A stretch of 64,000 bases of DNA from positions 72,700-136,699 of the forward strand of contig CAZPBN010000005.1 of the NCBI GenBank assembly GCA_964584935.1, in the 5' to 3' direction. Position 1 is the first letter of the stretch. Each line of letters begins with the position of its first letter. This DNA comes from CAZPBN01 sp964584935. Lineage in GTDB: Bacteria; Acidobacteriota; Aminicenantia; Aminicenantales; Aminicenantaceae. The notes beneath the pieces are model-generated. The model saw only the letters and a list, made by a program, of their open reading frames with translations. It searched no databases and was not told where the DNA came from. The position numbers and the translations under genes were made by a program. Of the stretch, positions 42,017-50,849 are shown one piece after another.

Positions 42017-42301
42017 TTTTTCACCTCAATAAGATTTTTTTCATTATATGGTCTGTCTTTCAACTGTTTCTACGGAAGAAAAACAAAAAAGGTTCACTCT
42101 GGATTCAAAATTGAGATCATGTTTTGAATTTTTGTTTATTTTTATCCATAACGTAAACGAAAAAAGATGAGATAAGGTTTATGGGAAATAACTTTATTAT
42201 TTTATTAGCTGGAAAATGGGGTGAGTTTGATTCATGATTGGATATAGAGGAAAGGTTCAAGGATTATATTAATAAAAATTAGGTGAATGGGTAAAGTGTC
42301 C

Positions 42302-43483
42302 CTAATTAATGATATTTGTTTTCCAGCTGAATTTAAAAGCTTTTTTAAGGGATTTCTCTCTGAGACTGTTTTTCTCACCCGGAGAAAGATTGAGTATTTG
42401 TTCTATGGATTTTGCCAGGGCTTCGGGATTGTTGACCGGAACTGTTTGCCCTATTATCAACTCCTTCAGCGATGGAATATCGGTTGCAACCACGGGCAAC
42501 CCGCATCCCATTGCCTCCAGGGCTGCCACAGCAAAGCCTTCATCTCGAGAAGGTAAAACACTCAATTCCGCAATATTATGAAACCGGGCGAGCACATCCT
42601 GGGTGATATGACCCATAATATGAACGTTTTGATTCTCCTCTTTAGTAGGAGGTCTGCCCAGAACATCTTTGATATCTCCTGAGCCAAAAAGAAGAAGTGT
42701 GAATGGATGCTTTTTTTGCAGTATCGTGTTGGCTCTTAACAAAACATCCACACCTTTAGTTTTGGACATCTTTCCGCCGAAGGTGACAACCGGAAGGGAG
42801 GGATCGGCGTTAATTCCGAAATCGTGGAAAATTTTAGGTTTGGAAAGACGAAGGGGTCGGAAAATTTTGTTGTCGTAGCCATTGGGGATGACAATCACTT
42901 TCTCTTCTTCAACTCCATAGAGCTTGATGCAGTCTGCTTTCAAACCATTTGAGATGGAAAAAATATAAGCCGCATTTTGGGCACATGATGTGGCATAGGG
43001 CTGCATACGGGGATCATAACGAAATCCCATCTGATTGGAATTGTGAGCTCCCGCAATATAGGAGCATCCCAGTTCATTCAGTACATATCCCATCAACCAG
43101 ATGTGTTCGGTTTCTATAACATCCGGTTGGAAATCCTGAATGGTTTTTTGGAGGTAATCTTTCAGAAACTCTATATATATTGAGAATTCATTCTTGGACA
43201 TGTCTTTGAAAGTCCAGGCGTTCTTCAGATTCCTGGGATTGGGATCTGGAACAATAAGAGGAAAAGTGGGAAAATTGATTCCTTGATATTCGACAGGAAA
43301 CTTGATGATTTGATACAAATCAGGATTGCCGTAATATTTGTCTGCATCCGGAGATGGCAAGCCGAGGTCAGGAAAGATAACCTTGACCCTATGTCCGAGA
43401 GCCAGAAGTTCCTGAACCACACCGTCAACCACAGTTGCGGCTCCGGTTCCCCAGGGTCCTGTTATTGTGAAGAGGATTTTCAT
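42302..43483 (-). CDS. GT4 family glycosyltransferase
   Basis: ATG at 43483 (MKILFTITGPWGTGAATVVD) is chosen as the normal GT4 N-terminus; a longer in-frame start at 43537 would overlap the small upstream gene. 393 residues. N-terminal glycine-rich loop TGPWGTGAA; C-terminal donor site SRDEGFAVAALEAMGCGLP then VVATDIPSLKELI. Ten bases after the small membrane protein gene, so probably translationally coupled. Acceptor unknown; likely surface polysaccharide. Confidence 0.82.
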   Translation of the reverse strand: MKILFTITGPWGTGAATVVDGVVQELLALGHRVKVIFPDLGLPSPDADKYYGNPDLYQIIKFPVEYQGINFPTFPLIVPDPNPRNLKNAWTFKDMSKNEFSIYIEFLKDYLQKTIQDFQPDVIETEHIWLMGYVLNELGCSYIAGAHNSNQMGFRYDPRMQPYATSCAQNAAYIFSISNGLKADCIKLYGVEEEKVIVIPNGYDNKIFRPLRLSKPKIFHDFGINADPSLPVVTFGGKMSKTKGVDVLLRANTILQKKHPFTLLLFGSGDIKDVLGRPPTKEENQNVHIMGHITQDVLARFHNIAELSVLPSRDEGFAVAALEAMGCGLPVVATDIPSLKELIIGQTVPVNNPEALAKSIEQILNLSPGEKNSLREKSLKKAFKFSWKTNIIN

Positions 43484-43493
43484 TTTAAGAACA

Positions 43494-43712
43494 TCACATA
43501 TTTCGTTTTTTACGGGAAATGTATACTTTCCAGGCAATGATCATAGCAATGCCAATCGCTATCCCAATCAAGCACCGGCTACGGATGGCGCTGGCTAACT
43601 GGGGATCATTAGCAAAAAATGAAATGACGATTCCAAAGATTCCCGTTGCAAAAATCATGATAACGCCGCAGCCCACAGCAGCTCTTATCATACTTAGAGG
43701 TGATTTTCTCAC
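43494..43712 (-). CDS. Small two-helix membrane protein
   Basis: 72 residues from a GTG at 43712, with two hydrophobic helices (CGVIMIFATGIFGIVISFF and LIGIAIGIAMIIAWKVYI) and a basic C-terminus (SRKKRNM). No strong ribosome site, but it ends just before the GT4 gene. Not a family I recognise. Perhaps a membrane anchor for the glycosyltransferase. Confidence 0.5.
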   Translation of the reverse strand: MRKSPLSMIRAAVGCGVIMIFATGIFGIVISFFANDPQLASAIRSRCLIGIAIGIAMIIAWKVYISRKKRNM

Positions 43713-43901
43713 ACCTGTTTATATCACAACAGCAGAATTCCTTCAATAAAAGATACAACAGTCGCAAATCCCAGGTTTCACAAAAAATGTCAGGTTTATA
43801 TAAAAAGGAGAATATTAATATTGAGGAGGTTGAACATTTAAAAGCGATTATAATTTGTGGTCAAGCAGCATAGAATATTCTTGAGTATTCAAATTCGGAC
43901 G

Positions 43902-43978
43902 TTTTGTGTTCATTTATGCACAAAATACAAAGATTTTTCCAATTTTTCCCAGTAGAAAAAATTGGCATGTTTTTTGCG
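43902..43978 (+). promoter_or_regulatory. Putative sigma-54 promoter with upstream palindrome
   Basis: TTGGCATG-TTTT-TTGCG at 43962-43978 has the GG and GC doublets exactly ten bases apart and matches the -24/-12 consensus at most positions. Upstream, 43902-43925 is a perfect inverted repeat, TTTTGTG-N10-CACAAAA, placed like an enhancer-binding site. No sigma-54 or its activator is in the window. Confidence 0.45.
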
Positions 43979-44018
43979 ATTAAATATCTTTCAGGATCAA
44001 TTTAGAGAAAGTTAAAAG

Positions 44019-44049
44019 CTCAAAAGAAGCGGTGGGAGCTTACTTTGAG
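44019..44049 (+). ncRNA. Hairpin in the transcript expected from the sigma-54-like promoter
   Basis: CTCAAA-AG-AAGC (44019-44030) pairs with GCTT-AC-TTTGAG (44038-44049) around a 7-nt loop GGTGGGA. It lies about 30 nt after the expected start of transcription. It may be part of a small RNA or a leader; no terminator-like T-run follows directly. Confidence 0.3.
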
Positions 44050-44165
44050 TTCAGTTTGATCAAACAGACATTAATGTCCATGTCATGGAAATTGCACGAA
44101 ATGAAAAAAAATAAAAATAATAAATATAGAATGATAAGCAAAAAGACAATGCCGTTCCAAAAAAA

Positions 44166-44339
44166 ATGGAGCCAAAACAGATAATGAATGTCATTCAATC
44201 CATAGAAAATCAACTCAAAATTCTGGAAAAATCAATTTCCAGGGATTTTAAGAAAGCAATACCTGGACATGGAAAATCAACTGATAAAAAACACGAGTTT
44301 TACAGCAGGCAGCATTTAGGAAATCTGATATTGCAATGA
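44166..44339 (+). CDS. Possible 57-residue protein downstream of the sigma-54-like promoter
   Basis: ATG at 44166, stop TGA at 44337. The sequence begins with a plausible helix (IMNVIQSIENQLKILEKSI) and continues basic and polar. There is no Shine-Dalgarno site and no recognised family, so it may be a chance frame. The 702-bp space 43713-44414 otherwise holds the promoter, the hairpin and the palindromic repeat at 44386. Confidence 0.25.
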   Translation: MEPKQIMNVIQSIENQLKILEKSISRDFKKAIPGHGKSTDKKHEFYSRQHLGNLILQ

Positions 44340-44385
44340 TATAGGAGTGGATTGCCCGGTCAAGTCAGGTAATGACATGTGTTGC

Positions 44386-44410
44386 CAGATCCGGGGATCA
44401 AGCCCTACAG
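44386..44410. repeat. Dispersed palindromic repeat copy
   Basis: CCGGGGATCAAGCCCTACAG at 44391-44410 matches ACGGGGATCGGGCCCTACAG at 49031-49050 in 17 of 20 positions. It sits just downstream of the asparagine-synthetase-like gene. Confidence 0.5.
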
Positions 44411-44414
44411 CTAA

Positions 44415-45881
44415 CTATTTGAAAGGATCCCACCTCACAACAAGGCTTTCATAACCTTTAGGAAAATATTCCCTGAAAAGCCTGTAATAGTGAAGTTCTT
44501 TGGGAGAAAAAAGTTTCAGACCGGTTTCAGTGTTAAGATTGTTTTTGTATTCCTCTTCTGAGACTTTATCAGCTGTGAGTTCATCCATAAGATCATCCAC
44601 TCCAGATCCTCCTGCAAATCTCAGCTTAGGCCTGTTTGCAATTTCTTCAGGGAGCCATCCTTTTAAAGCTTCTCTCAGAATCCATTTTTCGATGTCTCTT
44701 TCCTGTTTTGTATCATCATGAACCTTAAGGTCCATGGGGATTTTGTTGCTGAATTCGACCACTTCGGGATCAAGAAAGGGTGTGCGATAGTTGACAGAAT
44801 TTGACTGCCATCCTCGATCCAGCCTTCTCAAAGCGGTGTTGTAAGCGATGTACACCAGCTTTTTGGCAATTTTTTCTTTTTCTTTCACATCAGGAATGTC
44901 TTTGAGTTCCCTGAAGTATCCGCCAAAAAGTTCATCAGCACCTTCACCCACAAGAATACAATTTGTGTAATCTGATATCATTTTTGATGTATAGAAATTT
45001 GCAATGGCACCGGAAACGCAATCCTCGTCGAACGTTTCCATATACCAGACTGCTTCGGGAATCAATGTTTTGATATCATCATCTGTGATTTCATAGATAT
45101 AATGTTCTAAGTCCAGAAATTGGGCCATTTGTTTTGCAAATTTTATATCTTTACTTGGATATCTTTTTATGGTTGTGCTGAAAAGTTTTATTTCAGGATC
45201 GATAGACTTGGCGATGGCAGCGATTATGGAACTATCCAAACCTCCGCTGAGGGATACACCTTCAACAGCTCCATCATTCATTCTTTTTTTAACAGATTTC
45301 ACCATGAGTTCTTCGAGTATTTTGGAAGCTTCGCCCGGAGTTTTAAAATCCGGTACATCGGGAACAAAGATTTTAAATTGTTGAAGTCCTTCTTTTGTGG
45401 AATAGTAATGTCCTGGCATGAGTTCATCCACTGACGAAACATGTCCGAGGAGCGACTTGGCTTCTGAAGCAAAATAAAGACAGTTATCCTGGTATTGATA
45501 TATCAAAGGTCTTGCACCGACTGCATCCCGGACGAGGATTGTTTCATCATTATCTATAATGGCACATGAAAAACTTCCATCTAGTTTTGAAAAACACTTT
45601 TTTCCCTCTTTCATATAGAGTTGTCTCACATATTCAACATTTGACATTCCCTCAGGAATTGAGTTGTAAATATCTCCATCCATTAAAACCAGAGGTTTCT
45701 CTTCTCCGGATAATGCGGGTGTGGAGCGGTTTGAAAGAGAAAGCTCGCCGGCAGCAACGCCACCATCTGAAAACACCTGAATTTTAGATCTGTCAGGACC
45801 TCGGTGGTGAATTTTATTCAACATCTCTTCAAGATGTTTTTTTTCAATATTTTTTCCAATGATTCCTGTTATTGCGCTCAT
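44415..45881 (-). CDS. Asparagine-synthetase-like protein lacking the glutaminase cysteine
   Basis: 488 residues. The N-terminal half keeps the Ntn glutaminase fold (IHHRGPD, AGELSLSNRSTPALSG, LDGSFSCAII), but the protein starts MSAITGIIG where active enzymes have MCGI; the nucleophile Cys2 is absent. The C-terminal half keeps the synthetase P-loop SLSGGLDSSIIAAI and EGADELFGGY, so it can probably still activate a carboxylate as AMP ester and add an amine, using free ammonia or another nucleophile. It follows a nitrilase-family amidase by 20 bp at the end of the corrinoid methyltransferase series; that amidase could supply ammonia. The product is unknown. Confidence 0.85.
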   Translation of the reverse strand: MSAITGIIGKNIEKKHLEEMLNKIHHRGPDRSKIQVFSDGGVAAGELSLSNRSTPALSGEEKPLVLMDGDIYNSIPEGMSNVEYVRQLYMKEGKKCFSKLDGSFSCAIIDNDETILVRDAVGARPLIYQYQDNCLYFASEAKSLLGHVSSVDELMPGHYYSTKEGLQQFKIFVPDVPDFKTPGEASKILEELMVKSVKKRMNDGAVEGVSLSGGLDSSIIAAIAKSIDPEIKLFSTTIKRYPSKDIKFAKQMAQFLDLEHYIYEITDDDIKTLIPEAVWYMETFDEDCVSGAIANFYTSKMISDYTNCILVGEGADELFGGYFRELKDIPDVKEKEKIAKKLVYIAYNTALRRLDRGWQSNSVNYRTPFLDPEVVEFSNKIPMDLKVHDDTKQERDIEKWILREALKGWLPEEIANRPKLRFAGGSGVDDLMDELTADKVSEEEYKNNLNTETGLKLFSPKELHYYRLFREYFPKGYESLVVRWDPFK

Positions 45882-45901
45882 ATTAAATCTCCTTTTTTGT
45901 T

Positions 45902-46687
45902 TTAAATTTCCTTTAAGTTCTTAGTCACATCAAAAGGTCTTTTCCAGCTTTTTTGAGCTTTTTCCCTTTCAATTAAAGTGTCAATATTAGAGAAAGCATA
46001 TTCAGAAAATTCTTCCTCAGTCTCTTCTTTTATGATTTTTCCTGAAGGAAGAAGATAGAAAGCAAAATTCTGGTAGCGGCATTTGAATTTTTCGCTGGTT
46101 CCCCCTCCGCCACAGCACACCAGAGGGATTATATTCTCAATGGCTCTAGCACTTACCAGGCTTCTGACATAGGGAATGTATTCATTTTCCTCTTTAAAGG
46201 GAGAAAAAATAATTTTGGCACCCTTAAATACAAGGTTTCTTATAAGCTCAGGATACCAGATGTCATAGCAAATTGATATTCCAAAAGGAATCCCGTCCAG
46301 TTCAAAGAGAGGGAGTTTTTTGCCGCTTCCAAGGCCTCGGAGCGTTCGGTCTGTATGGCTGAGTTGAATTTTTCTGTAAGTGCCGACAAGATCACCGGTT
46401 TTGTCTATAATTAAGCAGGTGTTGAAATAATTCTCCTGTGATTTCTCTGTGAGGTTCCCTATGATGTTCACAGAAAACTGCTTGGATTTGTCCTGAAGCC
46501 AGCAGGTTATTTCACCGGGAATCTCTTCAAAATATTTGCCATCCGCATCAAAAGAATCCTCGGGGAGAAGAACAAAATCATTATTTTTTGTCTTCTCCAG
46601 CATTTTTGAAATTTTTGTTTTGTTTTTTTTGACACTTGTCTCATAATTGAAACAAAAAGTTGCGATTTTTATCTGGTTCATTTGCAT
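45902..46687 (-). CDS. Nitrilase-superfamily amidohydrolase
   Basis: 261 residues. The catalytic triad is complete: Glu in LLPEDSFD, Lys in YRKIQLSH, Cys in GISICYDIWYPELIR. Matches carbon-nitrogen hydrolases that cut small amides, such as omega-amidases and N-carbamoyl enzymes. 15 bp after the MttB gene and 20 bp before the asparagine-synthetase-like gene. It may release ammonia from a nitrogenous substrate handled with the methylamine pathway. Confidence 0.85.
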   Translation of the reverse strand: MQMNQIKIATFCFNYETSVKKNKTKISKMLEKTKNNDFVLLPEDSFDADGKYFEEIPGEITCWLQDKSKQFSVNIIGNLTEKSQENYFNTCLIIDKTGDLVGTYRKIQLSHTDRTLRGLGSGKKLPLFELDGIPFGISICYDIWYPELIRNLVFKGAKIIFSPFKEENEYIPYVRSLVSARAIENIIPLVCCGGGGTSEKFKCRYQNFAFYLLPSGKIIKEETEEEFSEYAFSNIDTLIEREKAQKSWKRPFDVTKNLKEI

Positions 46688-46702
46688 CTTTCAGAATGAG
46701 AT

Positions 46703-48166
46703 TTAATTAAGGATTTGATTTTTAATTTTCTGAACTTCTTCAAGATTGAGGCTGCCTTCTATTTTTTCCCCCATATAAAGCCATCCTTTCCTTAAACCGG
46801 ATCGAGCTTCTTTCATGAATTTGTTACCGCTGTTTCCTGAATTTATGGCATCATTTATTAACTCCGAATAGTAATTTATATTATCCTGAGTGAATTCTTC
46901 ACTTCCTTTGATTATAAAATCTATTCTGTTAGATATATCATTTTTGATGTGAGGTTCCACCTTGACTCCGAACATTTCCAGTGAATCACAAACAGCCTTT
47001 TGGGAGATTTTCTCGATGTTGTAGTAGGAAGATTCAGAAAAAAGCTTTTTTATATGAGAGATTATTTGATTGTCGATGATATATTGTTCAGGACAGACTG
47101 TCATTACCTGTTCAAGCATTCCAAGGGCGCTGTTTATGAATTGGGCTCCGCTGGCAGATTCGAATACACAAGAAAGAGTCTTTTCTGCCACAGCTTGAGG
47201 ATTAGGCTCTTTTTCGTCTGAAACAGCTGCTGTTCCACAGCAGGGGATTTTATAGTGATAGGTCATATCTGACATGATAGCTATTCGTCTTATGCTTTCA
47301 GGCTGACACCATCGGGGTGACGCATCAACAAGAAGATTTGAAGAAATGGGGATTCCTCTGTAAAGCACTTGAGCTCCAGGCTTAACCAGGTTAGCAAGGA
47401 CGATGGCTGAAAGCATTTCTGCGTTCAGTTGAATGATTTCACCCACCTCTGACAGGGGAGAAGTGGTTCCAGCCTGGGGGCAGCTTGAAATAGAAACAGG
47501 AATGTCATGTTGGATAATGCTTATGAATTTGTCTATAGTTGAACTGACCAGGCTCAAAGGGCTTTGAATGACACAGGAGATGAAGGATATCAAGGATTTA
47601 TCCTGAACCATGTCAATGATTTCCGGAAGTTTATCCAGAACAAACAAGTTGGCAAGATTTATATGCTTTGTTGTGTTTTCAAGAAAGATTTCTGTTTTTT
47701 TTAAATCCATTATGTCTTCCGGCACGTCCGGTTCAACGGGTCTGGTGATGAAATCCACGTTATCCAGTTTCTCGCAGAGTTTGATAATATCTATCAAATC
47801 CTGAGTGACAGCAGGCTTCTTTTTAAAGATTCCGTCTTCAAGATGGAGCACATTCAATGCTTGTCCTCCTGTTCCGAAATAAACAAGAGGATTCTCTGGA
47901 TCAATAACAATTTTGTTATCCGGATTTTTGGCGCCAAGAATTATCTTTTTTGCTGTCTGGTTGATTGCTTTATCAACCATTTTTTTTGGAATCTTTATCC
48001 TTCCCTTTTCGTATATAGCTCCTTCTTTTTTAAAAAGGTCAATGGCTTGTTCGTTTGTAATTTTTACTCCTGTTTCGCTTAAAATTCTGCAGGAGCCATC
48101 ATGAATAGTCTGGCATTCGTCTTTACTTAGAAAAGAGTATTTGTGTATATTCATTCCTCTAGACAT
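46703..48166 (-). CDS. MttB-family corrinoid methyltransferase (no pyrrolysine), copy 1
   Basis: 487 residues, one uninterrupted frame; GAGAGGA sits before the ATG at 48166. Trimethylamine-methyltransferase TIM barrel: CRILSETGVKI, VYFGTGGQALNVL, ISSCPQAGTTSPLSEVGEI and ALGMLEQ are family landmarks. Pyrrolysine-free members demethylate glycine betaine, proline betaine, carnitine and related quaternary amines rather than trimethylamine. It lies 37 bp after its probable partner corrinoid protein (48204). The exact substrate is not assignable. Confidence 0.9.
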   Translation of the reverse strand: MSRGMNIHKYSFLSKDECQTIHDGSCRILSETGVKITNEQAIDLFKKEGAIYEKGRIKIPKKMVDKAINQTAKKIILGAKNPDNKIVIDPENPLVYFGTGGQALNVLHLEDGIFKKKPAVTQDLIDIIKLCEKLDNVDFITRPVEPDVPEDIMDLKKTEIFLENTTKHINLANLFVLDKLPEIIDMVQDKSLISFISCVIQSPLSLVSSTIDKFISIIQHDIPVSISSCPQAGTTSPLSEVGEIIQLNAEMLSAIVLANLVKPGAQVLYRGIPISSNLLVDASPRWCQPESIRRIAIMSDMTYHYKIPCCGTAAVSDEKEPNPQAVAEKTLSCVFESASGAQFINSALGMLEQVMTVCPEQYIIDNQIISHIKKLFSESSYYNIEKISQKAVCDSLEMFGVKVEPHIKNDISNRIDFIIKGSEEFTQDNINYYSELINDAINSGNSGNKFMKEARSGLRKGWLYMGEKIEGSLNLEEVQKIKNQILN

Positions 48167-48203
48167 TGTTTTTTTCCTCTCATTGTGTCAACGTCAGGAA
48201 AAA

Positions 48204-48878
48204 TCATGATAATTCTTCCAGTTTGTGTATGGCGTCAAAGGCATCTTCAGCATAGAGATCAGCTCCGATTTTCTTTGCGAAATCCTGAGAAACAGGAGCT
48301 CCGCCTATACAGACTTTCACATTGTCGCGGAGCCCTTCTTTGTTCAAGAGTTCTATGACTTTACTCATGCCCTCCATGGTTGTTGTTAAAAGTGCGGAAA
48401 GACCAATGAACTTTGCTTCGAATTCTTTCGCGGCACTCACTATTTTTTCAGGCTTAACGTCTGTTCCTAAATCTGTAACTTTAAAACCTGACCCATTGAG
48501 GATGGTGGCAACTATGTTTTTTCCTATATCGTGCATGTCCCCTTCTACTGTTGCGATCACAAAGTTTCCCCGGTTTTCTGCTTCATCTTCAGCTAATAAT
48601 GGCTCTAAAAATGTTGTGGCTTCCTGAACGCACTCGGCTGAAGCCAGCATATCCGGTATTATATAATCTCCAGACTCGAAACGGCGTCCCACTTCTTCCA
48701 TACCCGGAGTGATCGCTTTGGATAAAATATCGGAAGCAGGCACTTTTTCTTCGATTGCTTTTTTGACAAGTTCTATAACCCCAGGTTTTCCCGCCATCTT
48801 GCCATCATAGCCTTCATCATCAATATCTACTTTTCCAGATATGACATTCTTTTTTATTTCTTCTAATATGTTACTCAT
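48204..48878 (-). CDS. Corrinoid methyl-carrier protein, copy 1
   Basis: 224 residues, AAAGGAGG ribosome site. N-terminal helical cap (residues about 1-95: VELVKKAIEEKVPASDIL, DYIIPDMLASAECVQEA), then the B12-binding domain with the cobalt-ligand His in GDMHDIGKNIVATILNGSG and LSALLTTTMEGM. It accepts a methyl group from an MttB-type enzyme and passes it to a second methyltransferase. Its sister lies at 51320. Confidence 0.93.
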   Translation of the reverse strand: MSNILEEIKKNVISGKVDIDDEGYDGKMAGKPGVIELVKKAIEEKVPASDILSKAITPGMEEVGRRFESGDYIIPDMLASAECVQEATTFLEPLLAEDEAENRGNFVIATVEGDMHDIGKNIVATILNGSGFKVTDLGTDVKPEKIVSAAKEFEAKFIGLSALLTTTMEGMSKVIELLNKEGLRDNVKVCIGGAPVSQDFAKKIGADLYAEDAFDAIHKLEELS

Positions 48879-48900
48879 ATTAATCCTCCTTTAACGTGAT

Positions 48901-49089
48901 CTATTCATAAAAACTGACGGCACCATTAACAAATACCATCTTAGTTCTTTCATTTGATGTCTTGCTTTATTGTATTTCATATTACCTTGGACATCTCATG
49001 TTTTATCATACATTTTATTATTAGCCCGATACGGGGATCGGGCCCTACAGAATAGATAACATTCACCTGAGCTATCCATAAAAACTGAC
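48901..49089. repeat. Intergenic space bounded by 18-bp direct repeats and holding a palindromic repeat
   Basis: CTATTCATAAAAACTGAC (48901-48918) and CTATCCATAAAAACTGAC (49072-49089) differ at one base. Between them is GCCCGAT-ACGGGG-ATCGGGC (49024-49043) followed by CCTACAG, related to elements at 44391 and 11733. The unit breaks the operon between the two corrinoid modules and may be an insertion scar, or the hairpin may be an RNA processing or attenuation site. Confidence 0.5.
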
Positions 49090-49095
49090 ATATGG

Positions 49096-49923
49096 TTATT
49101 TACTTTTTTTAGGCTCATCAAATTCTCCATTCCTCACAGCTCTAATATATTTGCGGCAGTGCCTGTCTTTTCCCGATATCAATTCTCCCAGTAATATAGC
49201 CTGCCTTATTGATTTTTTTGTGGGGTCACATATCGCAGAGTCCAGTCCATGAGTAATGGCTGAGATAATCAGAGCTCCATTGACTTTAGATCTCTTCAAC
49301 AGTCCGAAAGCGACATTTGAAACTCCCATGGTCGTTTTTGCTTCAGGGAATTCTTTTTTCACTTTGGTCAAAGTATCCAATGTGATTTTCGCACAGCCAT
49401 AACTAGCGGAGATAGGCATAACCAGAGGATCAAAAAAGATTTTATCCTCTGGAATTCCCGCTTTCTCTGTTTTTTTGTGGAGTTCATGGCATACCAAAAG
49501 ACGATCTTCTGGAGTATTTGGGATTCCTTCAGCTCCCATTGCCAGGGCAATAATTCCTGCTCCATGTTCTGCAGCTAAAGGAAGAAGCGAATCGAGAATA
49601 TGATCGTCGTTTTTAACAGAATTGATGATCCACGGACGCCTCTTATTGATATATTCTGCTGCTTTTTCAATGATCTCCGGATTATCTGAATCGATGCTTA
49701 AGCTCTTTTCGGTTGTCTCAAAAGCAATATCTATAAGCCATTTCATATCACTAATTTCTTTGTCTTTATCTCCAGTTCCAGTCCCTGCGTTCAAATCTAT
49801 ATAGTGGGCACCGGCTTTATCTTGTTTTTCAATTTGGGTTTTAATGGCTTCTTTATCATGAGAATGAATAGCTTTGGCTATACTTTTTCTTGTTGCGTTT
49901 ATTTTTTCACCTATAATAATCAT
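49096..49923 (-). CDS. Methyl-THF:corrinoid methyltransferase (MtgA/AcsE-like, pterin-binding)
   Basis: 275 residues. Pterin-binding TIM barrel related to dihydropteroate synthase: GEKINATRKSIAKAI, YIDLNAGTG, SIDSDNPEII, INSVKND, FDPLVMPIS and TTMGVSNVAFGL. Such enzymes move the methyl group between a corrinoid protein and tetrahydrofolate. In this context it probably takes methyl from the corrinoid proteins to THF. 23 bp after metF. Confidence 0.88.
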   Translation of the reverse strand: MIIIGEKINATRKSIAKAIHSHDKEAIKTQIEKQDKAGAHYIDLNAGTGTGDKDKEISDMKWLIDIAFETTEKSLSIDSDNPEIIEKAAEYINKRRPWIINSVKNDDHILDSLLPLAAEHGAGIIALAMGAEGIPNTPEDRLLVCHELHKKTEKAGIPEDKIFFDPLVMPISASYGCAKITLDTLTKVKKEFPEAKTTMGVSNVAFGLLKRSKVNGALIISAITHGLDSAICDPTKKSIRQAILLGELISGKDRHCRKYIRAVRNGEFDEPKKSK

Positions 49924-49946
49924 TATTACCTCTCAACTTAATTGTT

Positions 49947-50849
49947 TTATATATTTCCTTTTTGCAGGAGCCCTGATTCCTCTGCTATTCGGGGAGTGAT
50001 GCTTTCCCACATCAGAGGCATAAGATGAATCCCTTTTACGCCTTCTATTTGTTTGAGTTGTTTAATTGTTTCCACAGCGATTTGCACACCCTCTTCTTTA
50101 GGCTCTTTGGCTTTATCCAGGCGCTGGATGATGTCTTTTGAAATCTGCATTCCGGGAACTTCTTTTTCCATATAAGTGAGGGCTTTAACTGATTTCACCG
50201 GCATCACTCCTGCTAAAATCGCAACCTTTTCATGTAAGCCCTTTTTTCTAACATCGTTCATCCACTCACGAAACCTGTCGATATCAAAAACAGGCTGGGT
50301 TTGAATAAACTGGACTCCTGCACGGATTTTTTTCCCTAGGCGAAGAACCCGGAAATCAAACGGTGGGGCAAAAGGATTGGCTGCTCCTCCTATAAAAAGG
50401 GAAGGAGGTGTTTTTATTTTTTCTCCTGAAAGAAAAAATCCTTGGGTTAAATTTTTAGTCATGGCGATCAACTGTATGGAATCAAGCTCAAAGACACCTT
50501 TTGCTTCCGGATGATTGCCAAAACGCTGATGATCTCCGGTCAGACAAAGAACATTTTCAATTCCCAACGCAGCCATTCCTAATAAATCACTTTGTATGGC
50601 TAATCTATTGCGGTCTCTACAGGTTATTTGAACCACAGGTTCCAGTCCTTCCTCAAGAACAATTTTTGCCGAAGCTATGCTGGAAAGCCGAACAATGGCG
50701 GTCTGATTATCTGTGATATTAACACCGTCTGCGATATCTATGAAATGCTTGGTTTTCCTGCGTATAACATTTCCATTACTGCTCATGGGCGGTCCTAATT
50801 CTGCTGTGAAAACAAACTTTCCGGCATTAACTTTTTCTCTAAGTGACAT
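49947..50849 (-). CDS. metF: Methylene-tetrahydrofolate reductase
   Basis: 300 residues. FAD-binding TIM barrel: FVFTAELGPPMS, CRDRNRLAIQSDLLGM, NVLCLTGDH and FIQTQPVFDIDRF. The gene's start overlaps the end of metV (50839-50849), the usual pairing of two-subunit MTHFR of acetogens and relatives. It can oxidise methyl-THF from the demethylation pathway or run in the reductive direction. Confidence 0.92.
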   Translation of the reverse strand: MSLREKVNAGKFVFTAELGPPMSSNGNVIRRKTKHFIDIADGVNITDNQTAIVRLSSIASAKIVLEEGLEPVVQITCRDRNRLAIQSDLLGMAALGIENVLCLTGDHQRFGNHPEAKGVFELDSIQLIAMTKNLTQGFFLSGEKIKTPPSLFIGGAANPFAPPFDFRVLRLGKKIRAGVQFIQTQPVFDIDRFREWMNDVRKKGLHEKVAILAGVMPVKSVKALTYMEKEVPGMQISKDIIQRLDKAKEPKEEGVQIAVETIKQLKQIEGVKGIHLMPLMWESITPRIAEESGLLQKGNI

